Notes under the pieces: generated by a model
Database searches by the model: none
The model's input: the letters and a program-made list of their open reading frames with translations, nothing else
What the model was told of the DNA's origin: nothing
From: Lepisosteus oculatus
Taxonomy: Eukaryota > Chordata > Actinopteri > Semionotiformes > Lepisosteidae
Length of the DNA: 64,000 nucleotides
Direction: 5' to 3'
Assembly: GCF_040954835.1 (NCBI RefSeq)
Contig: NC_090711.1
Span: forward strand, 17,231,001 to 17,295,000
Translations under genes and position numbers: made by a program
Shown here: one piece after another, positions 11,851 to 23,879 of the stretch
How positions within the stretch are numbered: position 1 is the stretch's first letter
How the letters are laid out: the number at the start of each line of letters is the position of its first letter

Positions 11851-12703
11851 TATATGGTGTGAAGTGAATGCAAAAGAATCGTACATCAAAAATAAGAAGA
11901 CAAAACCCAGTTAAGTCCCTCCCTCTCCCCTATCTTCTACTTTCCCCTTCCTCATCCCCTCCTCTCCATCTCTTTAAGTTATGAAACATGAGGGGAGACA
12001 CAAAAGAAAGATTTTTTTTTTAAATCATTCAAATATTTTGTGCTTGCCGATGAAGTAATATAGGTGTCTTGGCTGTTTCAGCAATGTCCTGCTAAAATTG
12101 TTTCCCCCTGGGCCTTGTGTAGCCCTTGTGACGCAACTTGAGTACAGAAACATTTCACCTCCCAACAGTCCTAAAAAATATGCATAAAAGTGCCCACAGC
12201 ATCCCGAGAACACAGCATAGTTCCAATGGTGTCAATTTCATTAGATATCTTTTTTGTCAGATAAAATGAGATCTGTGGATGAGACTGAATGCATAAACTG
12301 ATGATTTGGATTGCTGGAGACATAATGTATGTCAACTTTTCCCATGTTGTGTCCCATGTAATGTCATCTGCAGAAATCTAGCCCATGTATAGTGAACAGC
12401 TAATTTCTGATATCTTGCCTTCAAGAAAAGAAAATTTATTATTTAGAATTACTGTATTTTTCTTTTTACCAATATTTTTTAAAAATTCCTGCAACTCGTG
12501 TAATGATAACTGTATCCCTCAAGGTTCTCTGTAAGCATGAATTGCAGAACACTAATGCAGATACAAAAAGGAAGAGGTACCTTGAAATGTGTACTTTAAT
12601 TTAAGGTCCTCAAATGTAAGCAGAGTAATATGTTCAATGATATCATTGAAGTGTGCATGCCTCTATTTTTCCATAAAGAAAATGAAATAGGTTGATTAGA
12701 CAT
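11851..12703. repeat. Right arm of large inverted repeat
   Basis: Reverse complement of 5813-6686. The first 70 bp of the arm are also present at 9116-9190, directly beside the TA-flanked element. The L2 plus hAT block therefore lies between two copies of the start of this arm. Confidence 0.85.
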
Positions 12704-13640
12704 AGCTACGATAAGACAGGAGATTAAACATACTGTATATCCAATATGCAGTGCTTTAAGTCTGTAGTTGCATGTGACTGGGCCTGGTGTTTGTGGAGCT
12801 GGAATAATCCATAGAGGGGTCCATAACCATGTTGAAATCAGAGCCGAGCACTATTTTAAAATGAGACAAATGTAACACAAGTCTTAAAAAACAAACTTTA
12901 TAAATTGTCCTTATAATCATACAAACCCTTTGAAAAATGTATCAAGAAGGTCCAGGGAGACAAGATATTGACAGTCATCTCTATACAGTATATAAACATG
13001 TCTGATGCTCATATCATATGCATACACCATTGGAACCTACAATAACAAGATGGTTCTATTGAAGACGTTATCCTTAGAGATGCCTTGCAAAGCTAGCTGC
13101 AAGTCTGCATCTTTGTTTTAAATTGAACTGCTGGAAAGATAAAGCGCACAGCATGGGCTAACTGCTGACAGGCAAGGTCACCTCTGGATTATTGGAAAAC
13201 ACGACAGATGGAGTTCAAAGACAACGCTTACAGTGCTCTTTTATACAGTGAAACAAGATACACTCCCACATAACTCTCTACTTGCATTGTGGTGTAAGAG
13301 GACACCGGGAAGGGCCACCCAGGATAACCAGCTGACCCACTATTGGAAAAGGCCTATGCAGCGAAACAAGGAGACACAGCTGAACTACATCAGGAAACGA
13401 GATATAAATGCCCCAGAAGCGGTGAGCCGGGGCGGAAGCCGATAAGGTGAATGCGTTTTGGAGGAAGTAGAGGTTTAGGATTGTGCTGGAAGGAAATAAA
13501 GAATAACGGACTACGGGATACAGTTTATGACTAAGATTTATGGATTACGACTTGGATACGGTGCGGATTGGTGTGGACATCCGGAAATTTGGATCATTTA
13601 AGGATACTGGCAACGGATATCCTTATCCAGTATCCTGGGA
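12704..13640. other. Intergenic, possible LTR-like fragment
   Basis: No exons were recognised. The segment 13380-13640 has a TATAAATG box followed by G/A-rich sequence with a GGATTACGACTTGG motif, reminiscent of fish Gypsy LTR leader regions. LTR ends and duplications could not be defined, so the assignment is weak. Confidence 0.3.
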
Positions 13641-13810
13641 AAGCTAAGGTTGCTGTTGAAAGAAGTGTTAGTAGGACCAGAAGGGGTCTGTTTGCATCCT
13701 AATGCCCTAGTATAGTGATGGGCACACTATACTGTAAAAAAGGGCTGTCCTTTGGTCCTTTGGAATGACCTGTTGTGGGTGTCCCAGGGTATTCTCCAAG
13801 ATAAAACTTG
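13640..13810 (+). repeat. Fragment of 5S-rRNA-linked dispersed repeat
   Basis: The segment contains GAAGAAGTGTTAGT-like sequence and the block around CACTATACTGTAAAAAAGGG. It matches the middle of the repeat seen in reverse at 30540-30722. Confidence 0.6.
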
Positions 13811-14339
13811 ATAGACTAAAGTGTAAGGAAAGGTAATGCATTTGTGATGATACAATTGCTGGGGAAATGCATTGTTAGAAAGGCATTGTTTTACTTCTGG
13901 GTACAACAGTTAGGCTGTTTTAGTTTTGTCATCACGTGTTAGGAGTGTAAAGCAAACCAGGCGTATAGCTAGCTCTCTTTCTGGAGCTTACAATAAACCT
14001 GTGGATCAAAGGTCTCTCTAAAGAACTGGGGTAAGGCGGTAATCAAATTACCTACTGTACCCGTAAACAAGCCTTTTCAGAACACTTCTCAGATCACACA
14101 TACATTTCTGTATTACAGTACCTTTTTTTCCATGACCAGTCACTCTTCCAAACAAGACTGTATTGAAAATAAAACCTATAACCCATAATCAGGTCTCAAA
14201 AAAAGAGCTGTGTTTGCTGCATCCTTTTTTTGTTGCGATTCTCAGCCTCAAGTAATAAGAGCTGTCTCATAATGCAGGGGTTGAGCTAATTAGACGACCC
14301 CCCTCTGAGTGATTTCTGGCCAGTGTTGTTGTCCCACAT

Positions 14340-14700
14340 GTCATGTCAAGAAATGTCACAAATCAAAAGAGGCCATTCAGCCCAAGCTGATGTTTTCAAG
14401 TACATATTTGATCTAAGGATCGTATTCAACCATTTCTTGAAATGGTATCAGTTTCATCAACATCACTAGGCAGCCTGTTCCAGACCCCCACAGCCCTTAT
14501 GTGTAAAAAAGTGTTTCCTACTCTCAGTTTTAAATGCATTTCCCAGTAATGTCAGTTTGTGTTCTCTGTTAGGGTTTCACTGTTGACTCTGAGGAAGTCC
14601 ACTGGAGTGACTTTATCAATGCCTTCAAAGATTTGAAATACTTTAATTAAATTGACCTTTTGAGATGCTCAAGAACTTAGTATATAACCTGCTTTAACTG
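14340..14700. repeat. Dispersed SINE/LINE-like repeat
   Basis: The segment has the landmarks AGAGGCCATTCAGCCC, CAGCCTGTTCCAGACCCCC, ACAGCCCTTATGTGTAAA and TTCACTGTTGACTCTGA. A related diverged copy lies at about 34620-34800, and a shorter one possibly at 19315-19445. It lies just downstream of the CYP2 stop codon. Confidence 0.65.
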
Positions 14701-14714
14701 CAAAGTTTTTTCTT

Positions 14715-14890
14715 CTAATGAGAGACAGCACAGATTTTCAGCTCCTTAGGGTAAAGTGTGGATCCCATCTTAAATTCCAGGCTGGGCTCCACGCCAGGTG
14801 GTGGGGAAATTGTGAACCTCTGAAGAAAAGAAGTGAAGAATAGGAACAACTCCATCCGAGCCAGTTGCTCCCCCAGACACACCCTCTTTC
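14715..14890 (-). CDS. CYP2 exon 9 (haem-binding loop and stop)
   Basis: The terminal exon is 176 bp including TAG. It opens with [19 protein letters not shown], where Cys is the haem thiolate ligand, and continues through RFTISPPPG to the end KICAVSH. Its length and C-terminus are normal for CYP2. Confidence 0.92.
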
Positions 14891-17800
14891 CTAGAGGAAC
14901 AGAAGGTAGTTTAGGACTTGAAAGGATTTTTCATTTTACATTTTACAGCATGGAAAATGTATCTGCTTAAAATATCTAGATGTATTATTCTTATAATAAA
15001 ATGTCTAGCGTATACTGTATTAGGTTACACTAATGTTTACCTGCAGAAAATGGCATAAATGCATCCCTTCTGACAAACTTCCCATTTTCCTCTAGAAAGT
15101 GTTCAGGATTAAAATGGTGTGGTGTTTCCCACTCATTCTTGTCAAAAAGCACAGAAGTTAAATTTCCAAAGATCTGTGTACCCTAAAAAAATAAATTACA
15201 ACTTTAAATATTTATCAACTTTAACAATAGTACTCAAAACACTCTTAACAATAACATACAGCACAGAAAAGGAAATGATATCTGATACAAATGTCCAGAA
15301 AGGAAAGGAATCTTGCTAATGAAATTTAAATTCCATGTCAGTATCTGATATCATTACAAGCAAAACCATTATGTAATCTCTTTTTATAAGTAAAGAAAGT
15401 TCAAGATTCATCTAGAGTGATTTATTTCTTGTGACTTTATTTTAACTACTTAAAAAATCATTTCCCTATTCAATGTATTGACCTATTTTTTAGTTGAACT
15501 TTAGTACAACAGTTTCATTGTATGATTTAAGACCTACTTAGAATAAGCAGCATGCATTCTGTTAAAATACTGTACATGTATTTTAACATTAAAGTTTATT
15601 TCACTTGGAATAACAACATCCAAGAGTTAAGTGTAGTGAATTTATATAGTGTTTTAGTCACAGTAAAGTTTGCTCAGCCTGCTTGGCTGAAGGCCAGCCT
15701 CTGAGCATAGGGCAACAAGGCTACGACCCTTATGTGGAGTTAGAAGTGGTCAAGGGGCAGCTGCAAAGGTAGAAATGGGAAGGAGGAGGCATACAAAAGA
15801 CATTTGCGAGGGAATTATGAGGATTTATTGTTTTTATGTTAGGAAATGATGTCAGGAATGATTACAAAGTTGGCTGAGGTTGATTGAAACTAGCTGCTGT
15901 CATTCCTCCCAAACTTTCATTATATACTCCATTAGTCTTACCTTTGGAAGAACGTAACCTCGTACAGTGATATCATTTGTTGCCATCCTGGGCAGGTTCA
16001 GAGGAACAATATTGCCCATCCTCTGGACTTCAGGGATCACAGCATCAGTGTAGGGCATGTTAGCACGGTCTGCCATAGAGGGCTGCCGTCCCTGTCCAAT
16101 GACTCTGTCTATCTCATCGTGGACCTTCTCTGTAAAAATCAACAGAGTAAGTAAAGAGGAAATCTTTCAATAGATTTATCTATTAAGCATAACATGAGCC
16201 CAAGTGAGAGATCTTCATTAGACTTAATGTACTGTATATACTATGAATTTATATAGCCAACTGAGAGGGTGGTGGAATGAGACAAGTTCAGATTCTTGTC
16301 TCAACTATACTTGCCATCAGATAGAGATAGAGGGCAGATCCCCTGTTATGCAAGTAACGCCAGAGGGAGAGAGAGAATGGTTGACATTTTGCTGTGTTTT
16401 GACACTTGGGTTTTGTCCCAGAACAGACTTGGTTTTGTTGCTGGTACACAGTTTAATTATACAGTTGTAGAAATCTGTACAAAGAGAGCTAGGCTTTTGT
16501 TTTGTTTGATTTTTGTGGCGTCGGTTTATTTCTCCTCACACTGTAACCTAAAGAGCTTTAACTCTGTATCACATCTGTTTGGTGTATCTGTTGTACCTTG
16601 AACAGCCCAAAAATGTTTCTGACATTCTACTCCATGTGTGATAAAATATGCTTTCCTGAAAGAAGAGCCTGCACTGAATCAACCTTGCACTGAAGACTCG
16701 GGGGCCAAGATATGAAAATGTCAATTTTCAATATGTAAATTAGACAAAAAGATCATTGCACTTGACTTACTCTGTATCTCTGGGTATTTGGTCATGAAGA
16801 GGAGAGCCCAGCATAGTGTGGTTGCTGTGGTTTCTGTCCCAGCCACAAACAGATCGAGAACACAGAAACATAGGTTTTCCTCATCAAATTTTGCGTCAAC
16901 ATCATCTTTACTCTGAAAGTGGAAAAACAAATCCTGTTTGCTAAAATATCTTAGATTTCAAAGTACTCAAAAACGAAACATTTGGACATTCCTCAGTTTT
17001 AGGAAATATTTTTGTGGACATCCTGGGAACATTCAGAAGAATATTCTATACTGTATATCCCTTGGAATTTATTGCATTTAAGTTGTGGAATATATTGTGG
17101 AAAATATTCTAATAGGAAGTGTATGGATATATCAAGATATATTGCTATAAAAGGTAAACTGATTGATAAAAACCTAGGAAGCATTATTTACCTTCCATTA
17201 AATGGGGAAAATACAAGGACGATTCTTTAATAAGACCTTAAGGATGACTAAGCTAAGCTTTAAGAAAAACATGATTAAACCAACACTGATACTTGCAAAT
17301 AATAAAAATTGAGATTCATGAATTATGTGGACATAAGCCAGGAACTGCAGTAACAAAAACAAGTTATTCAATTTCTAAGTTCTGCAGTCTTATTCCTATT
17401 TTTTTCCAGTAACATAGGTCAAAAAGTTGGGCCCTAGAAATGCCAGAAGAATAATAAAAAACAGCATTATCAGACATAAATGAGGAATCTGAGAAAATGG
17501 CCACATTATAAGAATAGCAGCAAGGAGACATTACTTAATAATAATAATAAACTTTATTTTATATAGCACCTTTAAAGGTGGCTTCTCAAAGCGCTTAAAA
17601 GCTTACTTAAAAGCAAATAAGGATATCTATCTTAGCTTGGTAAGCATTTGGTTACACCTCTGTTAGACAAAAACATTTTATCAATTGAAGCGTATGTAGC
17701 AATTAATCAGAGCTAGAATATTATTACACTTGTTCACTGAATAACTGCAACACCTAAGGAATTAATCCACGATGACATGGAAGACTTCAAAAGAATGACC

Positions 17801-20722
17801 GATACAGAATAATTAAATAATTATGTCACAGCTGTCATATATCAAGGAAGCAGCAGTTAAGATGATTGCATTTAAAAGAATAGTATCTGAAACACTGTAT
17901 AAGTAGTTCTGTAGGGTATCAAGATATCAGGTGCAGATGGCTATAGTTGAAACTTTGATAAAGGTCAGGGGTATTAACTAGCAGTAGAAATCAATAGCAG
18001 CCAGGGACAGATATAAGGAAACTGAGAACTGTCAGCAAGCAAGATGATGGTGTTTAGCTGAATGGTTGACTGGGAGATTGCTAGTACAATGAACACTGGG
18101 ATAGGATAAACAACACTGGGGTATACTGAGAATTAGAGTCCCCTTCCCCCTAATTTTCATTATCAACTCCGATAAACAGTCACTTTGACTTGAGGTTCCT
18201 CATTTTTTAAGATAAACTGTAGAAGTTTCATGGAAAAGCAGTGCATTTCTAGCCAACTGCTGGACTATGGCTTTGGTTTACCTTTTCAATCTCATCCAGA
18301 TAGCAGTCAATATAATCTCTGGGGCAGGATGGATTCCAGTCTTCTTTGTGAGCCTGGATCTCTGATTTCACAAATGAAATCACATTCTTCCAATTTGAAA
18401 AGATAGTGTGATGAGGCCCAGGAACTATCTTCATTATTGTAGGGAACACATTATACAGCTGCACAAGAGAGAACCATTATGACACTAACATTTCTGCATC
18501 ATAAATCACCGTGTATTTTCTTTTTTAATTGTGTTTCCATCTGATGTACCTACTTTTAATTGTGGTAAAAAGTTACAGCAATGTTTCCATGTTTCCCAGC
18601 ATCTTCACATTTCTTAAGGTCTACTATGAATGTGATAGCTTTATAAAATACACAACTAATTTTAAATTCACAGCCTTGTGATGACAGATTAAATTATGAT
18701 GATGGTCGTGGTATGCTGGATTGAACTGCACAGGTTTTCAAGGGAACTGATGTTTTAGGAACATTCTGTCCAGAGAAGTTTGTCTGTCTCTTGATCTTCA
18801 ATTTAACAATTCAGGGAGTGCGTTATGTAGGCCTTTTTACATACATAAACACATTATTGAGAACACAAACCAGGGACAGTATCTAAACACTTCACTGGAA
18901 AGCCAAAGACTTTCATGGAAATGTTATTTGAATGTTCTCATGGTTACATCAAGGAAAAGAAAAACATGCTGTTTTCACCTGGGCCCACATGGTAACCTGC
19001 ATTTTTAATGTTACGTCAATCAAATGCAGCAGCTCCTGAAAGCGTCTGTCTGTGTACTCATACCGGTTTCCAAACACCACAGAGCAGATTATGTTAGATA
19101 CAGCATTGTGAATGATGAACTGGAGATAAAAGGGCTTCCCTAAAATGGCACATAACAAATTATACATCAGTGTACAGTAATAGTACAAGCTGCAAAATAC
19201 AGTAAAGTTTGACCACAGATATCCCTTTGCTGGTTTGAGATAAAGAATCAAAAGAAATGTTCCAAACAATAGGAGAGTCTTTTGGATTGTCTGTGGTGTT
19301 CAGTTTCTAGTAATTAATTAATCCAAGGATCTAATCCAGCTATTTCTTGAATAATACAGAATATTAGATGCAAGATCACGAGGTAATAGTTTATTCTAGA
19401 CTTGCACAATGGCACAATCCTTTAGCCCTTCATTTAAATACTTAAAAGAAGTGTTTAACTATAAAAGCTTTATATATGGTACTGAAGTTATAGTGAAAGA
19501 AATATGGATATGAGTAGAAAAATGACACTGACGACATAGCTCATTGGAGAAATAACAGCCCTGTGCAAAGTAACATGACAGTTCACCTTTGGTATAACAT
19601 TACAAGACACTCACACAAGTCATGGACAATATCAGTTGAGTCAGAAACAGATACCTTGCTCATCCTCCATGGCCTCATTCAGGAACCTGCACTCCTCCAC
19701 AATGGTATGATCCAGGCTCCTCTTGACCACACTGAAATTCCTTAAAGTCATTAGGGAAAATCTTCTCTGCTGCATCCATAAGTAACCATTGGATAATACC
19801 AACCCTGCATGTTGTACATTATAGATTTATAAATAGGGCCTGCACCAATGTAACGTTTGTGCCCAAAGAGATTAAAAAGCGATAATTTTAATTTCTTAGA
19901 AATGTACCTAATATCTTTCATAATCCAATGAAACATGCATTTGTTTAAGAAAATGAACGTACATATACAGTACACACAAATATATGCAATACAACTGCTT
20001 TTTGAAAACTGAAAATGTATACCACTAGCACTTCATGATCATGGTCCTAATAATACCCAACATTGATAAAGTACTTTTTCCAAAATGAGACTTCTTCACA
20101 CTCACAGTTAGAACACTACATTTTTTTCTTCTTTATACTTTTAAAAACATAATTAACCTCCACCTGCTCCTTTTTACAAGCAAAAGGCTCAACAAAGTAG
20201 AGTATATTCTTAACCACAGTATTATAGTGGCTAATTGAGGGCAACAGAATTAGTGTCAGAATTAGATACTGCAACTTTGTGATTTCTACCATGGAATCTT
20301 TAATGAGTGTATAGTAAAGACCTTAGTGTATAGCTTTAGTAAAAGAATGGTCCCTGTCAACACATGAAGGGAGGTTGTAAATACCTTGTACAAAGTTGTG
20401 CTACTTACAAGTCATACAAGTCACCCAACACCAGTTCTATCTGCTACATTGAGCCACTGATTTTCTTCATCTATGTATAGCTTTTTAAATCAGATCAGGT
20501 TTGAGATGGAATGCTTATGAGCAAGATGCACATGTTCCTTATTTAAATCATTTACTGTAAATACCTTGATTTTTGGTGAGCTCATCACCCATTGCAAATG
20601 GTGAATGGTCTGTCAGACTGCCTCCTTCATGAACCAAAACCTTTTACCAGTTTATAGCCGTTTACAATAACAAAGCGTCTTACCAAACGGATGGTAAATA
20701 CATCTCCATATTTTTCTGCAAG
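14715..20722 (-). CDS. Cytochrome P450 family 2 gene, exons 2-9 (exon 1 not found, exon 2 frameshifted)
   Basis: This is a microsomal haem-thiolate monooxygenase of CYP family 2, which oxidises lipids or xenobiotics at the ER membrane with P450 reductase. Eight exons were read on the minus strand: 20722-20565, 19804-19655, 19139-18979, 18458-18282, 16912-16771, 16129-15942, 15182-15041 and 14890-14715. All have AG acceptors and GT donors. Exons 3-8 match the canonical CYP2 lengths exactly. Hallmarks are present: the I-helix AGTETT (exon 6), the K-helix ExxR as EVQR (exon 7), and the haem loop FSAGKRVCLG across exons 8 and 9. The sequence looks closest to the CYP2J and fish CYP2N/P/AD-like group (inference). 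Exon 2 has a frame break. No exon 1, which should encode the membrane anchor and proline-rich hinge, was seen between 20723 and the divergent vwa7 gene. It may be a pseudogene, a gene with an unrecognised exon 1, or a sequence error. Confidence 0.85.
15041..15182 (-). CDS. CYP2 exon 8
   Basis: The exon is 142 bp, the canonical length. It contains [19 protein letters not shown] and ends in PFSA just before the haem-binding loop. The splice sites are TTTTTTAG and GTAAAC. Confidence 0.92.
15942..16129 (-). CDS. CYP2 exon 7 (K-helix)
   Basis: The exon is 188 bp, the canonical length. It contains [20 protein letters not shown], which includes the ExxR (EVQR). A proline replaces the histidine usually seen before the E in CYP2 proteins. 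The donor is AAAG followed by GTAAGA. Confidence 0.92.
16771..16912 (-). CDS. CYP2 exon 6 (I-helix)
   Basis: The exon is 142 bp, the canonical length. It contains the oxygen-activating I-helix motif [10 protein letters not shown]. It ends at the QYPEIQ-like position (KYPEIQ) before a GTAAGT donor. Confidence 0.92.
17535..17600 (-). repeat. L2 LINE 3'-tail fragment in CYP2 intron
   Basis: AATAATAATAATAAAC followed by TTTATATAGCACC and CTTCTCAAAGCGCTT is the reverse complement of the 3' end of the L2 copy at 54100-54160. It lies in the intron between CYP2 exons 5 and 6. Confidence 0.75.
18282..18458 (-). CDS. CYP2 exon 5
   Basis: The exon is 177 bp, the canonical length. It begins with LYNVFPTIM and ends with the family-typical [13 protein letters not shown] stretch before a GTAAAC donor. 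The frame is open. Confidence 0.9.
18979..19139 (-). CDS. CYP2 exon 4
   Basis: The exon is 161 bp, the canonical length. It contains the CYP2-typical motif [15 protein letters not shown] and the F-helix. The donor is CAG followed by GTGAAA. Confidence 0.9.
19655..19804 (-). CDS. CYP2 exon 3
   Basis: The exon is 150 bp, the canonical CYP2 exon 3 length. It encodes the C-helix region, with the motif [11 protein letters not shown] containing the WxxxR haem-propionate contact. It starts after a CAG acceptor and ends before a GTATC donor. The frame is open and joins exon 2 in phase 1. Confidence 0.9.
20565..20722 (-). pseudogene. CYP2 exon 2, frameshifted
   Basis: The exon lies between a pyrimidine-rich acceptor and a GT donor. 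Its first half reads [13 protein letters not shown] and its second half reads [12 protein letters not shown] in another frame. The break is near plus position 20641. The exon is 158 bp; the family norm is 163, and a length of 3n+1 is needed to keep frame with exon 3. Two bases are missing, or one is extra. In the first frame a TGA follows almost at once. Confidence 0.85.
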
Positions 20723-20784
20723 CTGAATGGAAAAGCAATTTTAAATCAAGGGGGATATCATTCATATGATATCTCATATGACAC

Positions 20785-20905
20785 AGCTGAAGAAGGCTCC
20801 ATGGCCGAAACGTTGTGTTTTTTCTCTCTTCTTTTTTTCAGCATGGAATAAACCTATTACTTGTTCCTTTGCAGCCTACGCATGCTGACGCAGCTACCCA
20901 CCTGA
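20785..20905 (+). repeat. Dispersed repeat with GGAATAAACC motif (GGCTCC family)
   Basis: The family landmarks are CTGAAGAAGGCTCC, CCGAAACGTTGTG, TTTTTTTCAGCATGGAAT and ACCTATTACTTGTTCC. Other copies in the window are at 21842-21930 (minus), 30036-30205 (inverted pair) and 34070-34160. The nature of the parent element is unknown to me. Confidence 0.75.
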
Positions 20906-21841
20906 ATCATTCATATGTCATATAACCTCAATAATTGAAAAATGGTTGAACTTTAGAGCTTATAAGCTGATTTTCTATATTGAAAAGTGGAAATATAGTA
21001 TTGCATTGTATAACTTTTGCGTGTGAAGTACATTAAATATTCAATTTAAATGTTCTAACAGTTAAAAGAAAAGGTGCTTTTTATAGTATCATATTTGAGG
21101 AGAACTGTAAATGCTTTTAGCTCAGCTGAAAAGTTGTGAAATACTAGAATATAATATGATAAATGATTGTTCACTAAGAAAAACAACACCTAAAAACTAA
21201 GTGTACTGAAAGGATTGTCAAGTGTTCAGTCAAAATTTGGCTTAACTGTCTTGGTGAGAGCTAAGATCATAGGAAGAGGATTAGGACCCCCATGCAGAGT
21301 TGTGAATATTTGGTGATGGTTTGATTAGAGAGTAGAGTCTATTTTAACACACTATAACTGCCAATCATTTTGACTTTTTCTGACCACTCTACTGGTGTTG
21401 TTACCAGAAAATCAGAAAAAAATACAAAAATTGTAAAAATTGTTACCAGAAAAAGTGCAATGTATTGTGGGAACATAGTTCTATGGGGAGGCAAGTTTGA
21501 AACCTCAAAATTCCCTTTTCTTTTTTATTACTTAAGCTGCACACATAAAATAAGATATCTATTTCTCTTGCTAACTCATGATTTTAGAGAATGGAACTAA
21601 TCATACAGGCGCAAAATCTTAACTCTTTAGTCTACACCCCAGTCGGTCAATCTTTGAAGACCTGACATGTCTTCAGATAAGTAAAACAAACTTAAATTTT
21701 GTTAGTGGAACAGTATCATGCCTAAAACATTTTTCCTCAGACAACTGCTTTATCTGGAGAAAAAAACAAATTGCTCCTTTTGGAACTGATTCAATCCAAG
21801 AATTAGTTGTGAATCGGCAGTAAGCATGTCAAATATTTTGT

Positions 21842-21930
21842 TGCAAAGGAACAAGTAATAAGTTTATTCCATGCTGAAAAAAAGAAGAAAGAAAACACGT
21901 TTCGGCCGTGGAGCCTTCTTCAGGTGTGTC
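21842..21930 (-). repeat. Dispersed repeat, GGCTCC family
   Basis: Reverse-complement copy of the repeat at 20785-20905, reading AAGGAACAAGTAATAAG through TTTCGGCCGTGGAGCC and ending CTTCAGGTGTG. The pair forms an inverted arrangement about 1 kb apart, just upstream of CYP2 exon 2. Confidence 0.75.
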
Positions 21931-23239
21931 ATAAAATATTTTGTTGACAGGCCAAAGAAGTACATTGGATTTATTTTCTTTAAATAAAACAATTAACAAA
22001 GGGTGTTAAATGAGAGGAAGTTATTTTCTCCTGAGTGATTCAGCCTTTATCTTTTACCTACATTTTATGTTGATAGATATCTAAACATCTCACATGACAG
22101 GCTGCACCCAGCTTAACCTCAAGGTAACACAATTCTGAGGATCTACAATGACACAGAATGGTGTTTATGCTACATGGACTATTATTAACCTCTTCCTTCC
22201 ACAGCAGTTTAAGATTCTCAAACATCTGCTAATGAAAAAAGACCCTTGATTAGAGCTATACTCATTTTCCAGTGTTTTCTCCAAGACATGTGCTGACATG
22301 GTGGCACAGCTCGGCTTGCTTTTCAGTAAGCAAAAGCAAAAATGTTCAAAAGGGTCTGCAAGCAGCGTGCAGTCTTTGGCAATGGGTTCATTTTTTCTTC
22401 CTACTGAATGAACAACAAAAAGAAAGATGTTCTTACATTCAGACACTTCACATTCATTAATTCAATAATAATAATTCACTAGGAACAAAAACATCAAAGA
22501 ATTAAGCATATTGAAAGATTTACAGTACAAAGTGTTTCAGTCACAGTAAATCCTTCCAGCTATATTACTGTAACTGAGAAGGTGCTGCACTGACCATGAA
22601 GCAGCAGCAACCTGGAGCTACAGTACCTGCTCGAATGTACGTAAAGCGAAAGTGGATCAGGGGCCAAGGAGATGACATCAGGAACAGCAGGGGAGGAGAG
22701 GAATGAACACAGGGCTGAAGTGGACACCAAGGATAGAGACACAAACAAGACAGGGTTGGAAAAGAGAGGAACTTAGACAGCAAAGGAGCAGATGGAGCAC
22801 ATGCAGGTACAGGCAGAAGGTGAAGAGCTGGAGATTCCTGGCCGAGACAAAAAACCCAACAACTATTCAATTGGATCAGCAAATAGGAATATCCACTCGA
22901 CCTCAGGGTTATAAGTCAGTCACTTAAGCGATCACGCCACCGAGGCAGTCATGTGACAAGCACATCTCAATGGAAAGTCTTATACTACTGTTTGTGCTAC
23001 AGTACATGAATGTAGTTCTACTGTAGTTCTACTGTTATTAATGTATATAGTTAATTCCCTATTAATCAAAATTTGAAAGTATGCTTCTGTTTACTCCGAT
23101 ATCGAGCGTATTTGCAGAAAAGCTTAAAACTATCACTTTTCTCACAAAGTACTGTATACTGTATAAACATCTAGTACAGTAACATGGTCAGAAGGAGCAA
23201 GGAGCACGTAAAAACATTTCCGAAATAACCACATGTAAG
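21931..23239. other. Region expected to hold CYP2 exon 1; none recognised
   Basis: The minus strand was searched for a hydrophobic anchor followed by a proline-rich PPGP-type hinge and a GT donor; none was recognised. The open frame at 22565-22882 (minus) has no P450 character. The absence supports a 5'-truncated or unrecognised gene start. Confidence 0.45.
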
Positions 23240-23545
23240 ACTTTGATGCTTAAAATGTTTAGGAAGAAATGGAATACTGGTGTGTATTTTTCTTTAAAAT
23301 ACCAAGACCAGCAAAATTCAGCTTACATAATATGTTTATGTTCCTAAATTAATATCGTTTATGACCTTCAGATGCGTTATGCTCCTAGTTTTTTTATGCT
23401 CAGCTACTAAAATTTACCTTTAGTTGTAAAATTCCATATAAATATTCAGTTCTAAGCAGATTAAAATGTGCACAGCAAAGACACTAAATGATTAAATCTT
23501 TCTACGACCGACCAACACACCACGAGTGCCCCTGTCGGTCATTTT
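23240..23545. mobile_element. Fragment of the TA-flanked inverted-repeat family
   Basis: The segment matches about 60165-60450 block by block: GAAATGGAATACTGGTGTG, the AATATCGTTTATGACC region, AAAATTCCATATAAATATTC and CACGAGTGCCCCTGTCGG. The CAGATG terminus is missing. Confidence 0.75.
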
Positions 23546-23879
23546 GGCGCGGTATGATGCGCTATGACGTAATGATTTGCCCACGGTACGGTTTTGTACA
23601 AACACAGGGAAAACATACAAAATCTACACAGATAGCACCCTGGGAGTTGACACCAGAGCACTGTCAGAAAGCAATGCTGACCACTGTGCCAACCTGTATG
23701 AAGTATGTTGATGTAAAAATGACAACTCTATGAAAACTGTGATATAACATCTATAATATATTCTTGCATTCTTATCCAGCACTTTTATTACATTGGTGCA
23801 TCTATGTAAATGTCTAGATTGTCTGCTTGTAAAATTATAATATAGAAACACCACCTACTTAATGGAGTTTATAACAAAA

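Noticed and set aside
22565..22882. Minus-strand hydrophobic frame as a candidate CYP2 exon 1
   Set aside because: No proline-rich hinge, no suitable donor, and Cys/Ser/Pro composition unlike a P450 anchor.
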